In this document: positions 43,549 to 52,700 of the stretch, piece by piece
Layout: each line of letters opens with the position of its first letter
Numbering within the stretch: the stretch's first letter is position 1
NCBI RefSeq assembly: GCF_024753215.1
Contig: NZ_JANUGV010000005.1
Span: 186,001 to 250,000, forward strand
DNA length: 64,000 nt
DNA from: Massilia solisilvae
GTDB taxonomy: Bacteria; Pseudomonadota; Gammaproteobacteria; Burkholderiales; Burkholderiaceae_D
Direction of reading: 5' to 3'
Notes under the pieces: model-generated
Told to the model about the DNA's origin: nothing
The model's database searches: none
The model's input: only the letters and a program-made list of their open reading frames with translations
Position numbers and translations under genes: made by a program

Positions 43549-44319
43549 TCATGCGAGCTGCTGCTCGTCGATGCGCAGCAGCCGGTTGATAATGCCCTGC
43601 TCTTCGCGCGGGGAGAAGAAATACGGATAGAACGAGCGGCCGGTGCTCTTTTCACTGAAGGTGCCGCCGTATTGCCTGATCTGTTCGGTCACGAAGTCGA
43701 GCTCCACGCGCAGCAGGTAGGCCGGCGCGTTCACGCGCGGGTTGGTCTTGAGTTCGCCGAGCTGCTTAAAGCCCAGCATCTGCTCGTAGAAGCGCCGGTG
43801 GCGCGGGTTCACTTCGATCACGATGTCGGTGCGGTGGTGGATGTCGCGCGCGTAAATCACGGCCAGGTGGAACAGGTTGGCCAGCGAGGTCTTCGACTTG
43901 ACCGATGGGTCGAACGCGAGCTTGGTGAACTCGCACAGGCGCGCGCCGCGTGCGCGCATCTCGTCCAGTTCTTCCTTGAAGATCTGGTCCGCGGACAGGC
44001 CGACCGGCGCGTCCATGCCGATGGTGAGCGTGCCCACCACGCGCCCGTGGTCGGTCGCGGTCAGGGTGATGCGGTTGGGGTCGTCGACGATCTGGTGGGT
44101 GCCGGCATAGCCGCGCCAGGCATACATCTTGTTGATCAACAAGCTGGCCGAGCTCCGGCCTTCCGCAGTATCAGTCAGACGGATGCCATAGGAATCCTGG
44201 GTCACGACTACATCCTCTAGTGCAGAGGCCGCAATCTTAGCCCGATCACCCTGGTCGGCAGCGCCCGATACGGCCTCATCCGTAAGCGGGTGCTGGTCAG
44301 TTTGTGCCTTGTCCGCCAT
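43549..44319 (-). CDS. N-acyl amino acid synthase, FeeM-like (PEP-CTERM/exosortase acyltransferase)
   Basis: A 256-residue GNAT-fold acyltransferase resembling FeeM-type synthases. The core region LCEFTKLAFDPSV and NPRHRRFYEQMLGF (about residues 170-185) is typical of this family, as is SSASLLINKMYAWRGY near 55-70. FeeM enzymes join a long-chain acyl group from an acyl carrier protein to the amino group of an amino acid. Published work has linked such synthases to exosortase/PEP-CTERM loci. It lies 75 bases downstream of PrsT and 15 bases before the E1-like gene, on the same strand. Product class is well supported; the exact amino acid and acyl chain are not. Confidence 0.87.
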   Translation of the reverse strand: MADKAQTDQHPLTDEAVSGAADQGDRAKIAASALEDVVVTQDSYGIRLTDTAEGRSSASLLINKMYAWRGYAGTHQIVDDPNRITLTATDHGRVVGTLTIGMDAPVGLSADQIFKEELDEMRARGARLCEFTKLAFDPSVKSKTSLANLFHLAVIYARDIHHRTDIVIEVNPRHRRFYEQMLGFKQLGELKTNPRVNAPAYLLRVELDFVTEQIRQYGGTFSEKSTGRSFYPYFFSPREEQGIINRLLRIDEQQLA

Positions 44320-44394
44320 CGCCGCCGCCTCCCCGCGCCTGGCCGCGGCGCGCGCCGCTTGCTCCGGCGCGCCGCGTTTTGCCTTGCATCCCGT

Positions 44395-47175
44395 TCACAG
44401 CATCTTGCGCAGCGAGCGCGCCTCGTCGAGTTGTGCGAAAGGACGATTTTCCCCGAGCAATTTGTCGAGCTCCTTGCGCGCGCCGTCCTTGTCGCCGGCC
44501 TTGGACAGGCCGAACGCGAGGTGGTAGCGGATGTCCGCCGCCGCCGGCGCCAGCGCCACTGCCTTCTGCAGCAGCGGCACGCCGCGCTGCGTGTTGCCCT
44601 GCTCGACCAGCATCCAGCCGAGCGTGTCCATCACGGCCGGGCTGTCGCCGGTGAGCCTGAGCGCCTGCTCGGCGGTCGCGAGCGCGCGCGGGTCTTTCTC
44701 CTGCTGGTAGGCCCAGGCCAGGTTGTTCAGCGCGACCGCGTGTTTCGGGTCGTTCTTCACCACCTGCTCGAGCAAGGCGATGGCCGGCTTGAATTGTTTG
44801 TTCGCCAGCTGCGACTCGGCCACGTACAGCGCCACCACCGGTTCGTCCGGATGGGCGCGGCGCCACTGGCCGATCAGCTGCTCCGATTCCTTGTCCTTGC
44901 CCGTCAGCTTGAGCACCTGCGCGACTTTGACCAGCAGTTGCGGCGTGGGCGTGGTGGCGTACGCTTTCTGGTAGGCGGCCAGCGCGAGCGGCGCCTTGTT
45001 CCGGCTCAGCTGGATGTCGCCTTCGAGCATGTAGCCGAGCGTGGCCTGGGCCGGGCGCTGTTGCACCTGGCGCGCCGCCGCCAGCGCCTCGTCCACCCGG
45101 CCGCGGCGCATCGCCAGCTCGACCTGGGCGACGCGGACATCGACCAGGTCCGGCTGCAGCTCGGCCGCGCGGCGCAGGTCTTCGGCGGCGGCGCTGTCGT
45201 TCTTCATCAGCGCATGCACGCTGGCCATGCGCATCTGCGCCATGGCCGATTTCGGCAGCACGTTGACCAGCTTGCTGTAGGTTTCAAGCGCGCCCGCCTG
45301 GTCCTTGTTGGCCAGCTGCGACTGGCCCAGCAGGTCGAGCACATCCGGGTTGGTCGGGTTGGCAGTCTGGAACTGGCGTGCCAGCGTCAGCGCCTTTTGC
45401 GGCTGGCGCGTGCGCAGGTATTGCGCGCCGAGCTTGAGCGCCGGTCCCACCGCATCGGGGTTGGCGTTGCTGGCTTTTTCCAGCCAGGCGGTGGCCTCGG
45501 CCGGCTTGTTCTGCGCCGCCAACAGTTCGGCCAGGGCGGCCATCGCGCCGAAGTTCTTCGGCTCCTTTTGCAGGAAGGCTTCGAAACGCACGCGCGCCGC
45601 GTCGGGTTTGTTATCGGCCAGGTCGAGCTGGGCCAGATTCGCCACGGCGGTGAAGTAGTTCGGCTGCAGCGACAGCGCCTTGTCGAACGCGGCGCGGGCC
45701 GCGGCTTTGTCGCCCTTGGCCAGGCAAACGCCGCCCTTGAGGTTCTGCACCGCCGCGTTGCCCGGCTGGCGCTGCGCCAGCTTGTCCACGGTGGCCAGCG
45801 CCTTCTCGTACTGCCGCGCCGATACCTGGGCCTGCACCAAGGCAAAGCCGGCGCTGGCCGATGCCGGGTCGAGCTCGGTGGCCAGTTGCAGTTCGCTGAT
45901 GGCCTTGTCGTGCTCGCCCTGGTTCAGGCGCGCCAGGCCCAGCGAGGTGTGCACGACCGCCGCTTTCGGCGCCAGCGCGGCCGCTTTCTCGAAGTAGGCG
46001 CTGGCCTGGCGGAAGTCGTGCACCTGCATGTACGATTCGCCGGCCAGCGCGAGCAGCTGGGCGTCCTGGGGCGCCTGCTTGAGGACCGGCGCGAGCGCGG
46101 TCACGGCCTCGTTCGGTTGCGCGCTCTTGAGCAGGGTCTGGGCCAGCAGCTTGCGGGCGTAGAGGTTGTCGGGATTGATCTCGAGGTACTTGCGCAGGTG
46201 CTGTTCGGCCTGCTGGGTGGCGCCCATGTTCAGCTCGACGGCGCCGGCCAGCAGGATGCTCGGCATGTGTTCCGGCGCGCTCTTGAGCACTTTTTGCAGC
46301 GACTCCTGCGAGGCGGCGAATTTGCCCTGGCTGAAGTCGAGCATGGCCTGGGTGTAGGTCACCAGCAGGCTTCCGGGCGCGTTCTTGCGGGCTGCGTCCA
46401 GGTCGGCCTTGGCCGCCTCGAACTTGCCTTGCTCGATCTCGATGTAGGCTTTTTCGACGTGCGCGGAGCGGTGCTCGGGCTTGAGCGCAAGCGCCTTGTC
46501 GAATGCGGCCAGCGCTTCGGCCGGCTTGCCGGCGGCGCGCAGCATGGTGCCGTTGAACATCCACACTTCCGGGTTCCTGGGGTCGCGCGCGATGGCGTCG
46601 GCGGTGTAGCGTTCGCCTGCCTGGCGGTCGCCCTGGGCGATGGCGTTGCGCGCCAGGCCAGTGAGCGCATCGCCGGCGTGTTGGTCCAACGCCAGCGCCT
46701 GTTCGTAGGCTTGTTTCGCGTGGACCGGGTCGCCCAGCGCCACGAAGGCGTCGCCGCGCATCGCCAGCAGCTGTGCGGAGCCCTGCGCCGCTTGTGGTGT
46801 AATCTCGTCCAGCAGCTGCTTGTACTGGCCTTGCGACAGCATCAGGCGCGCCAGCAGCGGAAGGGTGCGCTGTGGCGGCGCGCCGAGGCTGGCCGCCTTG
46901 CGCAATTCCTTCTCTGCCGAGGCGCTGTCGCCCATGTCCAGGTGCAGTTCGCCCAGGCGCAGGCGGGCCTGGCTATCCCCGGGGCTTTGCGCCACCGCGT
47001 TCTTCAGCTGGATCAGCGCGGCCTTGCGGTCGCCTTTCTGCTGATATTGTTGCGCCTCCTGCAACAATTGGCCGGTTGATTTGTTGTCATTACATCCACT
47101 TAGGCCTGCGCCCAGCAGCACCACCGCGCACATCACGGCGGCTCTGAGTTTTCCCTGTGCGAATCGTTGCGGCAT
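44395..47175 (-). CDS. prsT: PEP-CTERM system TPR-repeat lipoprotein PrsT
   Basis: A 926-residue TPR protein of the TIGR02917 type, found only in XrtA/PEP-CTERM species. The signal peptide ends in a lipobox GLSGC at about residue 28, so it is a lipoprotein. More than 20 TPR-like helix pairs follow (for example AAVVHTSLGLARLNQGEHDK, FTAVANLAQLDLADNKPDAA). It is likely an outer-membrane or periplasmic scaffold for polymer export or PEP-CTERM protein handling. I chose the start at 47175, which directly precedes the signal peptide and has AGAGGGA upstream. It probably heads the operon that includes the N-acyl amino acid synthase. Confidence 0.93.
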   Translation of the reverse strand: MPQRFAQGKLRAAVMCAVVLLGAGLSGCNDNKSTGQLLQEAQQYQQKGDRKAALIQLKNAVAQSPGDSQARLRLGELHLDMGDSASAEKELRKAASLGAPPQRTLPLLARLMLSQGQYKQLLDEITPQAAQGSAQLLAMRGDAFVALGDPVHAKQAYEQALALDQHAGDALTGLARNAIAQGDRQAGERYTADAIARDPRNPEVWMFNGTMLRAAGKPAEALAAFDKALALKPEHRSAHVEKAYIEIEQGKFEAAKADLDAARKNAPGSLLVTYTQAMLDFSQGKFAASQESLQKVLKSAPEHMPSILLAGAVELNMGATQQAEQHLRKYLEINPDNLYARKLLAQTLLKSAQPNEAVTALAPVLKQAPQDAQLLALAGESYMQVHDFRQASAYFEKAAALAPKAAVVHTSLGLARLNQGEHDKAISELQLATELDPASASAGFALVQAQVSARQYEKALATVDKLAQRQPGNAAVQNLKGGVCLAKGDKAAARAAFDKALSLQPNYFTAVANLAQLDLADNKPDAARVRFEAFLQKEPKNFGAMAALAELLAAQNKPAEATAWLEKASNANPDAVGPALKLGAQYLRTRQPQKALTLARQFQTANPTNPDVLDLLGQSQLANKDQAGALETYSKLVNVLPKSAMAQMRMASVHALMKNDSAAAEDLRRAAELQPDLVDVRVAQVELAMRRGRVDEALAAARQVQQRPAQATLGYMLEGDIQLSRNKAPLALAAYQKAYATTPTPQLLVKVAQVLKLTGKDKESEQLIGQWRRAHPDEPVVALYVAESQLANKQFKPAIALLEQVVKNDPKHAVALNNLAWAYQQEKDPRALATAEQALRLTGDSPAVMDTLGWMLVEQGNTQRGVPLLQKAVALAPAAADIRYHLAFGLSKAGDKDGARKELDKLLGENRPFAQLDEARSLRKML

Positions 47176-47229
47176 GGTTTCATTCCCTCTTTGTCCGGGT
47201 GTGGCTGCCAGTGGTGAATTACCTATGGC

Positions 47230-47246
47230 TAAATTTCCTTTCGGAC
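47230..47246 (-). promoter_or_regulatory. TGTCCGAAA motif upstream of prsT
   Basis: On the minus strand, TGTCCGAAAGGAAATTT lies 55-71 bases upstream of the prsT start. It shares TGTCSGAAA with the candidate activator site before the PEP-CTERM gene and the divergent region at 14952. No convincing -24/-12 pair follows: TGGCAG is present nearer the gene without a TTGC partner. Regulation by PrsR is inferred only from motif sharing. Confidence 0.4.
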
Positions 47247-47395
47247 AAGAGTACAAAAGAAATTGATTGCACGTCGCACAACTGAAACCGCTGTGCATAG
47301 CGTCAGCTCAAGGGACGGCACGCACCGGCGGGAACAAGCGGAACATGCGGCCACACTAATGGTGGACGGCGTTGTCGAAGTATCAGGGAGTGCGC

Positions 47396-47872
47396 ATGGA
47401 AACCAGTCTCAAGCAATCACCGGCGGTGGCCGTACCATTTGCGCCCGGGGAAGGTGGCGCGATCGCCACCGCAGGCGCGGGCGGCGCCAGGGCGGTGCCC
47501 ACGTCCAGCGGGCCGCTGCGGGTGGTGGCGGCAGCCGGATGGATCAGCTTCACGTTCGGGGCGTGGCAGGTGTTTGCGCCGCGCATGTTCGCGCACATCG
47601 TTGGCATGCGCTACCCGAGCTGGCTGCTGCGCGCGGCCGGCGCGCGCGACATGGTGGTGGGCGCCGGCATGCTGGCCCAACCGGCGTCGCATGGCTGGCG
47701 CAACACGCGCGTGCTGTCCGATGTGCTCGACACCGGCCTCATCGGTGCGGCGGCGCTGGACCGCAAGGCCGACCGCGGGCGCCTTGCCGCGTTCGCGCTG
47801 GTGGCCGCGGGCGTAATCGCGCTGGATATCCGCGCGGCGCGTGCCAGGCGCCGCACGGGGCTGGCGCGATGA
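47396..47872 (+). CDS. Small membrane protein, cyclase/dehydrase membrane-domain-like
   Basis: A 158-residue protein from ATG 47396 with GGGAG upstream. An unstructured Gly/Ala-rich N-terminus of about 40 residues precedes a membrane-like domain: AAGWISFTFGAWQVFAPRMF, MRYPSWLLRAAGARDMVVGA, and a last helix FALVAAGVIALDIRAAR. The pattern (short helix, PRMF-AHIVGMR, AxGARDMVVGAGML) resembles the membrane domain that precedes polyketide cyclase/dehydrase-like proteins. No enzymatic residues were recognised. It lies next to the 102-residue protein gene on the opposite strand, 12 bases beyond its stop. Confidence 0.65.
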   Translation: METSLKQSPAVAVPFAPGEGGAIATAGAGGARAVPTSSGPLRVVAAAGWISFTFGAWQVFAPRMFAHIVGMRYPSWLLRAAGARDMVVGAGMLAQPASHGWRNTRVLSDVLDTGLIGAAALDRKADRGRLAAFALVAAGVIALDIRAARARRRTGLAR

Positions 47873-47883
47873 GTGCGCGCGGC

Positions 47884-48192
47884 CTATCCGTCGCGCTTGC
47901 GCAGCTTGTTCAGCAGGGCCTCGACGTTCTCGCTCACCGGCAGGCCGTGGCGCCGCAGCAGCTGCACGTGCAGCACCAGGTTTTCGAGCACCAGCTTGGC
48001 CGACACCGCGAGCAGGGTCGTCAAGCGGTCTTCGGTGCTGAAGTTCTCCATCGACGCGGCCATCTCGCACAGGTGGCTGGCCACGAGCTGGCGCAGTTCG
48101 TCCTCGGGAAACGGCAGGTCGGCGAAGTCGATCGGGTCTTCCTGTTCGACTTCGTGCATGAGCGCGGCGAGTTGTTCGGGCTGGATCGGCAT
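47884..48192 (-). CDS. 102-residue hypothetical protein
   Basis: An acidic N-terminus (MHEVEQEDPIDFADLPFPED) is followed by two amphipathic helices (ELRQLVASHLCEMAASMEN, TLLAVSAKLVLENLVLHVQL) and a basic C-terminal end. No known family is recognised. Codon usage matches its neighbours and the frame is intact. It is transcribed against the flanking genes, so it probably has its own promoter in the short gap to 48332. Confidence 0.6.
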   Translation of the reverse strand: MPIQPEQLAALMHEVEQEDPIDFADLPFPEDELRQLVASHLCEMAASMENFSTEDRLTTLLAVSAKLVLENLVLHVQLLRRHGLPVSENVEALLNKLRKRDG

Positions 48193-48331
48193 GCGGCGGC
48201 TCCACTGGTGGACACGATTTCATTCTAGGCCAGCGGTGCGCGTTCTGCCCACGGGACTGGACAAGCAAACAGATAGTCAAACGACAACGACGCGTCTAGA
48301 ATCCGTGCATCACCTGTTGCAGGAGCAAGGC

Positions 48332-48601
48332 ATGGCGCACGTCTTCTTCACCCAGCAGCTCGCCCGCTTCACCCACGTTCCGCAGGTCGAGACCGGCGCC
48401 GGGGAGCTGCGCGCGGCCCTGGAGTGTGCCTTTGACGCCAACCCGCGCCTGCGCGGCTACGTGCTGGACGACCAGGGCCATCTGCGCCAGAACGTGGTGA
48501 TCTTCATCGACGGCCGCCGTTGCCTGGACCGCAGGCGGCTGGACGATCCACTCCAACCCGACAGCAAGGTGTACGTGCTGCAAGCACTTTCCGGAGGCTG
48601 A
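48332..48601 (+). CDS. MoaD/ThiS-like ubiquitin-fold protein ending in Gly-Gly
   Basis: An 89-residue beta-grasp protein. The ending KVYVLQALSGG carries the C-terminal Gly-Gly that E1 enzymes activate and thiocarboxylate. The start is the ATG at 48332 behind AGGAG. It overlaps no gene and its stop is one base before the BNR-repeat gene at 48603, so the two are cotranscribed. It could be a sulfur carrier or a protein modifier. The ThiF-like E1 gene at 42658-43533, about 5 kb away, is a possible activating enzyme, but no linkage is proven; a housekeeping MoeB/ThiF elsewhere would also serve. Confidence 0.78.
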   Translation: MAHVFFTQQLARFTHVPQVETGAGELRAALECAFDANPRLRGYVLDDQGHLRQNVVIFIDGRRCLDRRRLDDPLQPDSKVYVLQALSGG

Positions 48602-48602
48602 C

Positions 48603-49691
48603 ATGAGCGACCGCGCATACCTTTCCACCCGCAAGGGCCTGTTCGAACTGGTCAAGACCGGCCACGGCTGGGACATCGGCCCGGTGCACTTTTTGGGTGA
48701 GCCGGTGACGCTGGCGCTGCCGGACCGCCGCGACGGCAGCCTGTACGCGGCGCTGAACCTGGGCCACTTCGGCGTCAAGCTGCACCGGCGCGGCGCCGAC
48801 AGCCAGGTGTGGCACGAGATCGCCACCCCCAGCTACCCGGCCAAGCCGGAGGACAGCGCCGACCCGGCGGAGTGGACGACCAAGCTGATCTGGGCACTGG
48901 CGCCCGGCGCGCCCGGGCAGGACGGCGTGCTGTGGTGCGGGACCCAGCCGGGCGGGCTGTTCCGTTCGCGCGACCGCGGCCAGTCGTGGGAACTGGCGCG
49001 CTCGCTGTGGGACGTGCCGCAGCGGCTGGAATGGTTCGGCGGCGGCGCCGATGCGCCGATCATCCATAGCATCAGCCTGGACCCGCGCGACAGCGACAAG
49101 ATGGCGGTGGCCATTTCCTGCGGCGGCGTGTGGCGCAGCGAGAACGGCGGCGAAAGCTGGGTGGTCAGTTCCACCGGCATGCGCGCCGACTACATGCCGC
49201 CGGAACAGCACGAGAACGAGGCAATTCAGGACCCGCACCGGATCGTGCGTTGCGCGGGCGAGCCGGACAAGCTCTGGTGCCAGCATCACAACGGCATCTG
49301 GCGGTCGACCAATGGCGGGCGGACCTGGGACGAGATTCGCGAAGCGCCGGTGTCACGCTTCGGTTTTGCGGTGGCGGTGCATCCGCGCGACGGCGAGACG
49401 GCGTGGTTCGTGCCGCTGGAGTCGGACATGCGGCGCGTGCCGGTGGGCGCCGCGATGGCGGTCACGCGCACGCGCAACGGCGGCAAGAGCTTCGACGTGC
49501 TGCGCGACGGGCTGCCGCAGGAGCACTGCTATGACGTGGTGTTCCGCCATGCGCTGGCGGTGGCCGATGACGGTCATACGCTGGTGATGGGGTCGGAGAG
49601 CGGCGGGGTGTGGCTGTCCGAGAACGGCGGCGACAGCTGGCAGACGGTGTCGCTGACGCTGCCGCCGGTGTATGCGGTGTGTTTCGGGTAG
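48603..49691 (+). CDS. BNR-repeat / YCF48-like beta-propeller protein
   Basis: A 362-residue beta-propeller protein of the exo-alpha-sialidase-like group. Repeated SxDxGxxW-type units are visible: SRDRGQSWELARSL, SENGGESWVVSS, STNGGRTWDEIR, SENGGDSWQTVSL. No signal peptide is present, so a cytoplasmic role is likely, and no sialidase active-site set (Arg triad, Tyr/Glu) could be assigned. It is one base after the MoaD/ThiS-like gene, suggesting functional linkage to that ubiquitin-fold protein. Its TAG stop is formed by the start of a REP-like repeat. Confidence 0.8.
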   Translation: MSDRAYLSTRKGLFELVKTGHGWDIGPVHFLGEPVTLALPDRRDGSLYAALNLGHFGVKLHRRGADSQVWHEIATPSYPAKPEDSADPAEWTTKLIWALAPGAPGQDGVLWCGTQPGGLFRSRDRGQSWELARSLWDVPQRLEWFGGGADAPIIHSISLDPRDSDKMAVAISCGGVWRSENGGESWVVSSTGMRADYMPPEQHENEAIQDPHRIVRCAGEPDKLWCQHHNGIWRSTNGGRTWDEIREAPVSRFGFAVAVHPRDGETAWFVPLESDMRRVPVGAAMAVTRTRNGGKSFDVLRDGLPQEHCYDVVFRHALAVADDGHTLVMGSESGGVWLSENGGDSWQTVSLTLPPVYAVCFG

Positions 49692-49777
49692 GGTGGGCTG
49701 CACGCGTAGGGCTTGCCAGCGCTTCAGCCACGCATGCGCTGGTTGAACGCGTGGGCGGGAGACCCGCCCACCCTACG
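49688..49777. repeat. REP-like palindromic repeat
   Basis: Ends GTAGGGTGGGC (left) and CCCGCCCACCCTACG (right) mark the same repeat family as at 10667 and 41502. The right half pairs GTGGGCGGG with CCCGCCCAC; inner ACGCGT boxes are present. The TAG at the left end is the stop codon of the beta-propeller gene. It separates that gene from icmF, whose stop lies just beyond. Confidence 0.8.
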
Positions 49778-49784
49778 GATCGGC

Positions 49785-52700
49785 TTACATGTTGCGGCGA
49801 TATTGCCCGCCCACCTCGAACAGGGCGGTGGTGATCTGGCCCAGCGAGCACACGCGCACCGCGTCCATCAGCTTGTCGAACACGTTGGCGTTGTCGATCG
49901 CGGCCTGCTGCAGCGCGGCCAGCGCGGCCGGGCTTTCCGCCGCGTGGCGCTGGTGGAAGGCTTCCAGGCGCGTGAGCTGCGACTGCTTTTCGTCGTCCGT
50001 CGAGCGCGCCAGCTCGATGGTGCCTGGGGCCGCCGCGCCCTTCGGGTTGCGGAAGGTGTTCACGCCGATGATCGGCAGCGAGCCGTCGTGCTTCTTGTGC
50101 TCGTACAGCATCGACTCTTCCTGGATCTTGCCGCGCTGGTAGCCGGTCTCCATCGCGCCCAGCACGCCGCCGCGCTCGGCGATGCGCTCGAATTCCTGCA
50201 GCACCGCTTCCTCGACCAGGTCGGTGAGCTCTTCCATGATGAACGAGCCCTGGTTCGGGTTTTCGTTCTTGGCCAGGCCCCACTCGCGGTTGATGATCAG
50301 CTGGATCGCCAGTGCGCGCCGCACCGATTCGTCGGTCGGGGTGGTGATCGCTTCGTCGTAGGCGTTGGTGTGCAGCGAGTTGCAGTTGTCGTAGATCGCG
50401 ATCAGTGCCTGCAGCGTGGTGCGGATGTCGTTGAAGTCGATCTCCTGCGCGTGCAGCGAGCGGCCCGAAGTCTGGATGTGGTACTTGAGCTTTTGCGAGC
50501 GCTCGTTGGCGCCGTACTTGTCGCGCATCGCCACCGCCCAGATGCGGCGTGCCACCCGGCCCAGCACCGTGTACTCGGGGTCCATGCCGTTGGAGAAGAA
50601 GAACGACAGGTTGGGTGCGAAGTCGTCGATGTGCATGCCGCGCGCAAGATACGCTTCCACGAAGGTGAAGCCGTTCGACAGCGTGAAGGCGAGCTGCGAG
50701 ATCGGGTTCGCGCCCGCTTCGGCAATGTGGTAGCCCGAGATCGACACCGAGTAGAAGTTGCGCACCTGGTGGTGCACGAAGTACTCCTGGATGTCGCCCA
50801 TCACCTTGAGCGAGAACTCGGTCGAGAAGATGCAGGTGTTCTGGCCCTGGTCTTCCTTCAGGATGTCGGCCTGCACCGTGCCGCGCACGTTGGCCAGCAC
50901 CCACTCGCGGATCTTGGCGGCTTCGTCGTCGGTCGGCTGGCGGCCGTTGTCCTGCACGAACTTGTCGACCTGCTGGTCGATCGCGGTGTTCATGAACATC
51001 GCCAGGATCGTCGGCGCCGGGCCGTTGATGGTCATCGAGACGCTGGTGTTCGGGCTGCACAGGTCGAAGCCGTCGTACAGCACCTTCATGTCGTCCAGCG
51101 TGGCGATCGACACGCCCGAGTTGCCGACCTTGCCGTAGATGTCCGGGCGCAGCGCCGGGTCGGCGCCGTACAGCGTGACCGAGTCGAACGCGGTGGACAG
51201 GCGCTTGGCGTCCATGCCCTCCGAGACCAGCTTGAAGCGGCGGTTGGTGCGGAAGGCGTCGCCTTCGCCGGCGAACATGCGGGTCGGGTCTTCGTTCTCG
51301 CGCTTGAAGGCGAACACGCCGGCGGTGTACGGGAACGAGCCGGGCACGTTTTCCAGCATCAGGAAGCGCAGCACTTCGCCGTGGTCTTCGTATTTCGGCA
51401 GCGCGACCTTGCGGATCGGGTTGCCGGACAGGGTTTTCTGCACCAGCTTCGTGCGGATTTCCTTGTCGCGGATCTTGACCACGTACTCGTCGCCCGCGTA
51501 GGCGGCCTGCATGTCGGGCCACATGGCCAGGAGCTTTTTGGCGCCGGCGTCAAGCAGGTTGTCGCGCTCGACGATCAGGTCGTCGAAGTCGGCGCCCTTG
51601 TTGGCTGCGGCCAGCATGCGCTTGGCCTCGACCAGCTGCTGGCGCTCGCGCGCGAGCCTGACCTGCTTGTTCACGTTCTTGTGGTAGCCGCGCACGGTGT
51701 CGGCGATCTCGGCCAGGTAGCGCGTGCGTGCGGGCGGCACGATCACGTGCTTGCCGCTCGAGTACTTCTGCTCCGGCACCGGCAGCCTGGACGGCTCGAC
51801 CGGCAGGCCCAGCCCGGCCAGGCGCGGCAACAGGCCGTGGTACAGCGCGGTCACGCCGTCGTCGTTGAAGCGCGAAGCCTGGGTGCCGTACACCGGCATC
51901 TGATCCGGGCTCTGGCCGAACAGCTCGCGGTTGCGCTGGTACTGCTTGGCCACGTCGCGCAGCGCGTCCTGCGCGCCCTTGCGGTCGAACTTGTTGATGG
52001 CGACCACGTCGGCGAAATCGAGCATGTCGATTTTTTCCAGCTGCGAGGCGGCGCCGAATTCCGGGGTCATCACGTACATCGACAGGTCCACGTGCGGCAC
52101 GATGGCGGCGTCGCCCTGGCCGATGCCGGAGGTCTCGACGATGACCAGGTCGAAGCCGGCCACCTTGCAGGCCGCGACCACGTCCGGCAGCGCGTGCGAG
52201 ATCTCGGAGCCGGCTTCGCGCGTGGCCAGCGAGCGCATGAACACGCGGCGCTCGCCATTCCACGGGCCGATGGCGTTCATGCGGATGCGGTCGCCCAGGA
52301 GCGCGCCGCCCGACTTGCGGCGCGACGGGTCGATCGAGATCACCGCAATGTTCAGGCGGTCGCCCTGGTCCAGGCGAATCCGGCGGATCAGTTCATCGGT
52401 GAGCGAGGATTTGCCGGCGCCGCCGGTGCCGGTGATGCCCAGCACGGGCACCTTCAGGCCCTCGGCCGCGTCGTGCAGCTGCTTGACCAGCGCGCTATCG
52501 GCCTTGCCGTTTTCCAGCGCGGTGATCAGCTGGGCCAGCGGGCGGTGGTGCGCGGCGATGTCGCCTTCCTGCAGCGGCGCGATCGAGGTCGGGGCGTACG
52601 GCGACAGGTCGACGTCGCAGGCGGCCAGCATCGAGCGGATCATGCCCACCAGGCCCATGCGCTGGCCGTCCTCGGGGCTGAAGATGCGCGTCACGCCGTA

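Noticed and set aside
44290..47079. A 929-codon plus-strand frame antisense to prsT
   Set aside because: No domain or start context; repetitive because it mirrors the TPR repeats of the real gene.
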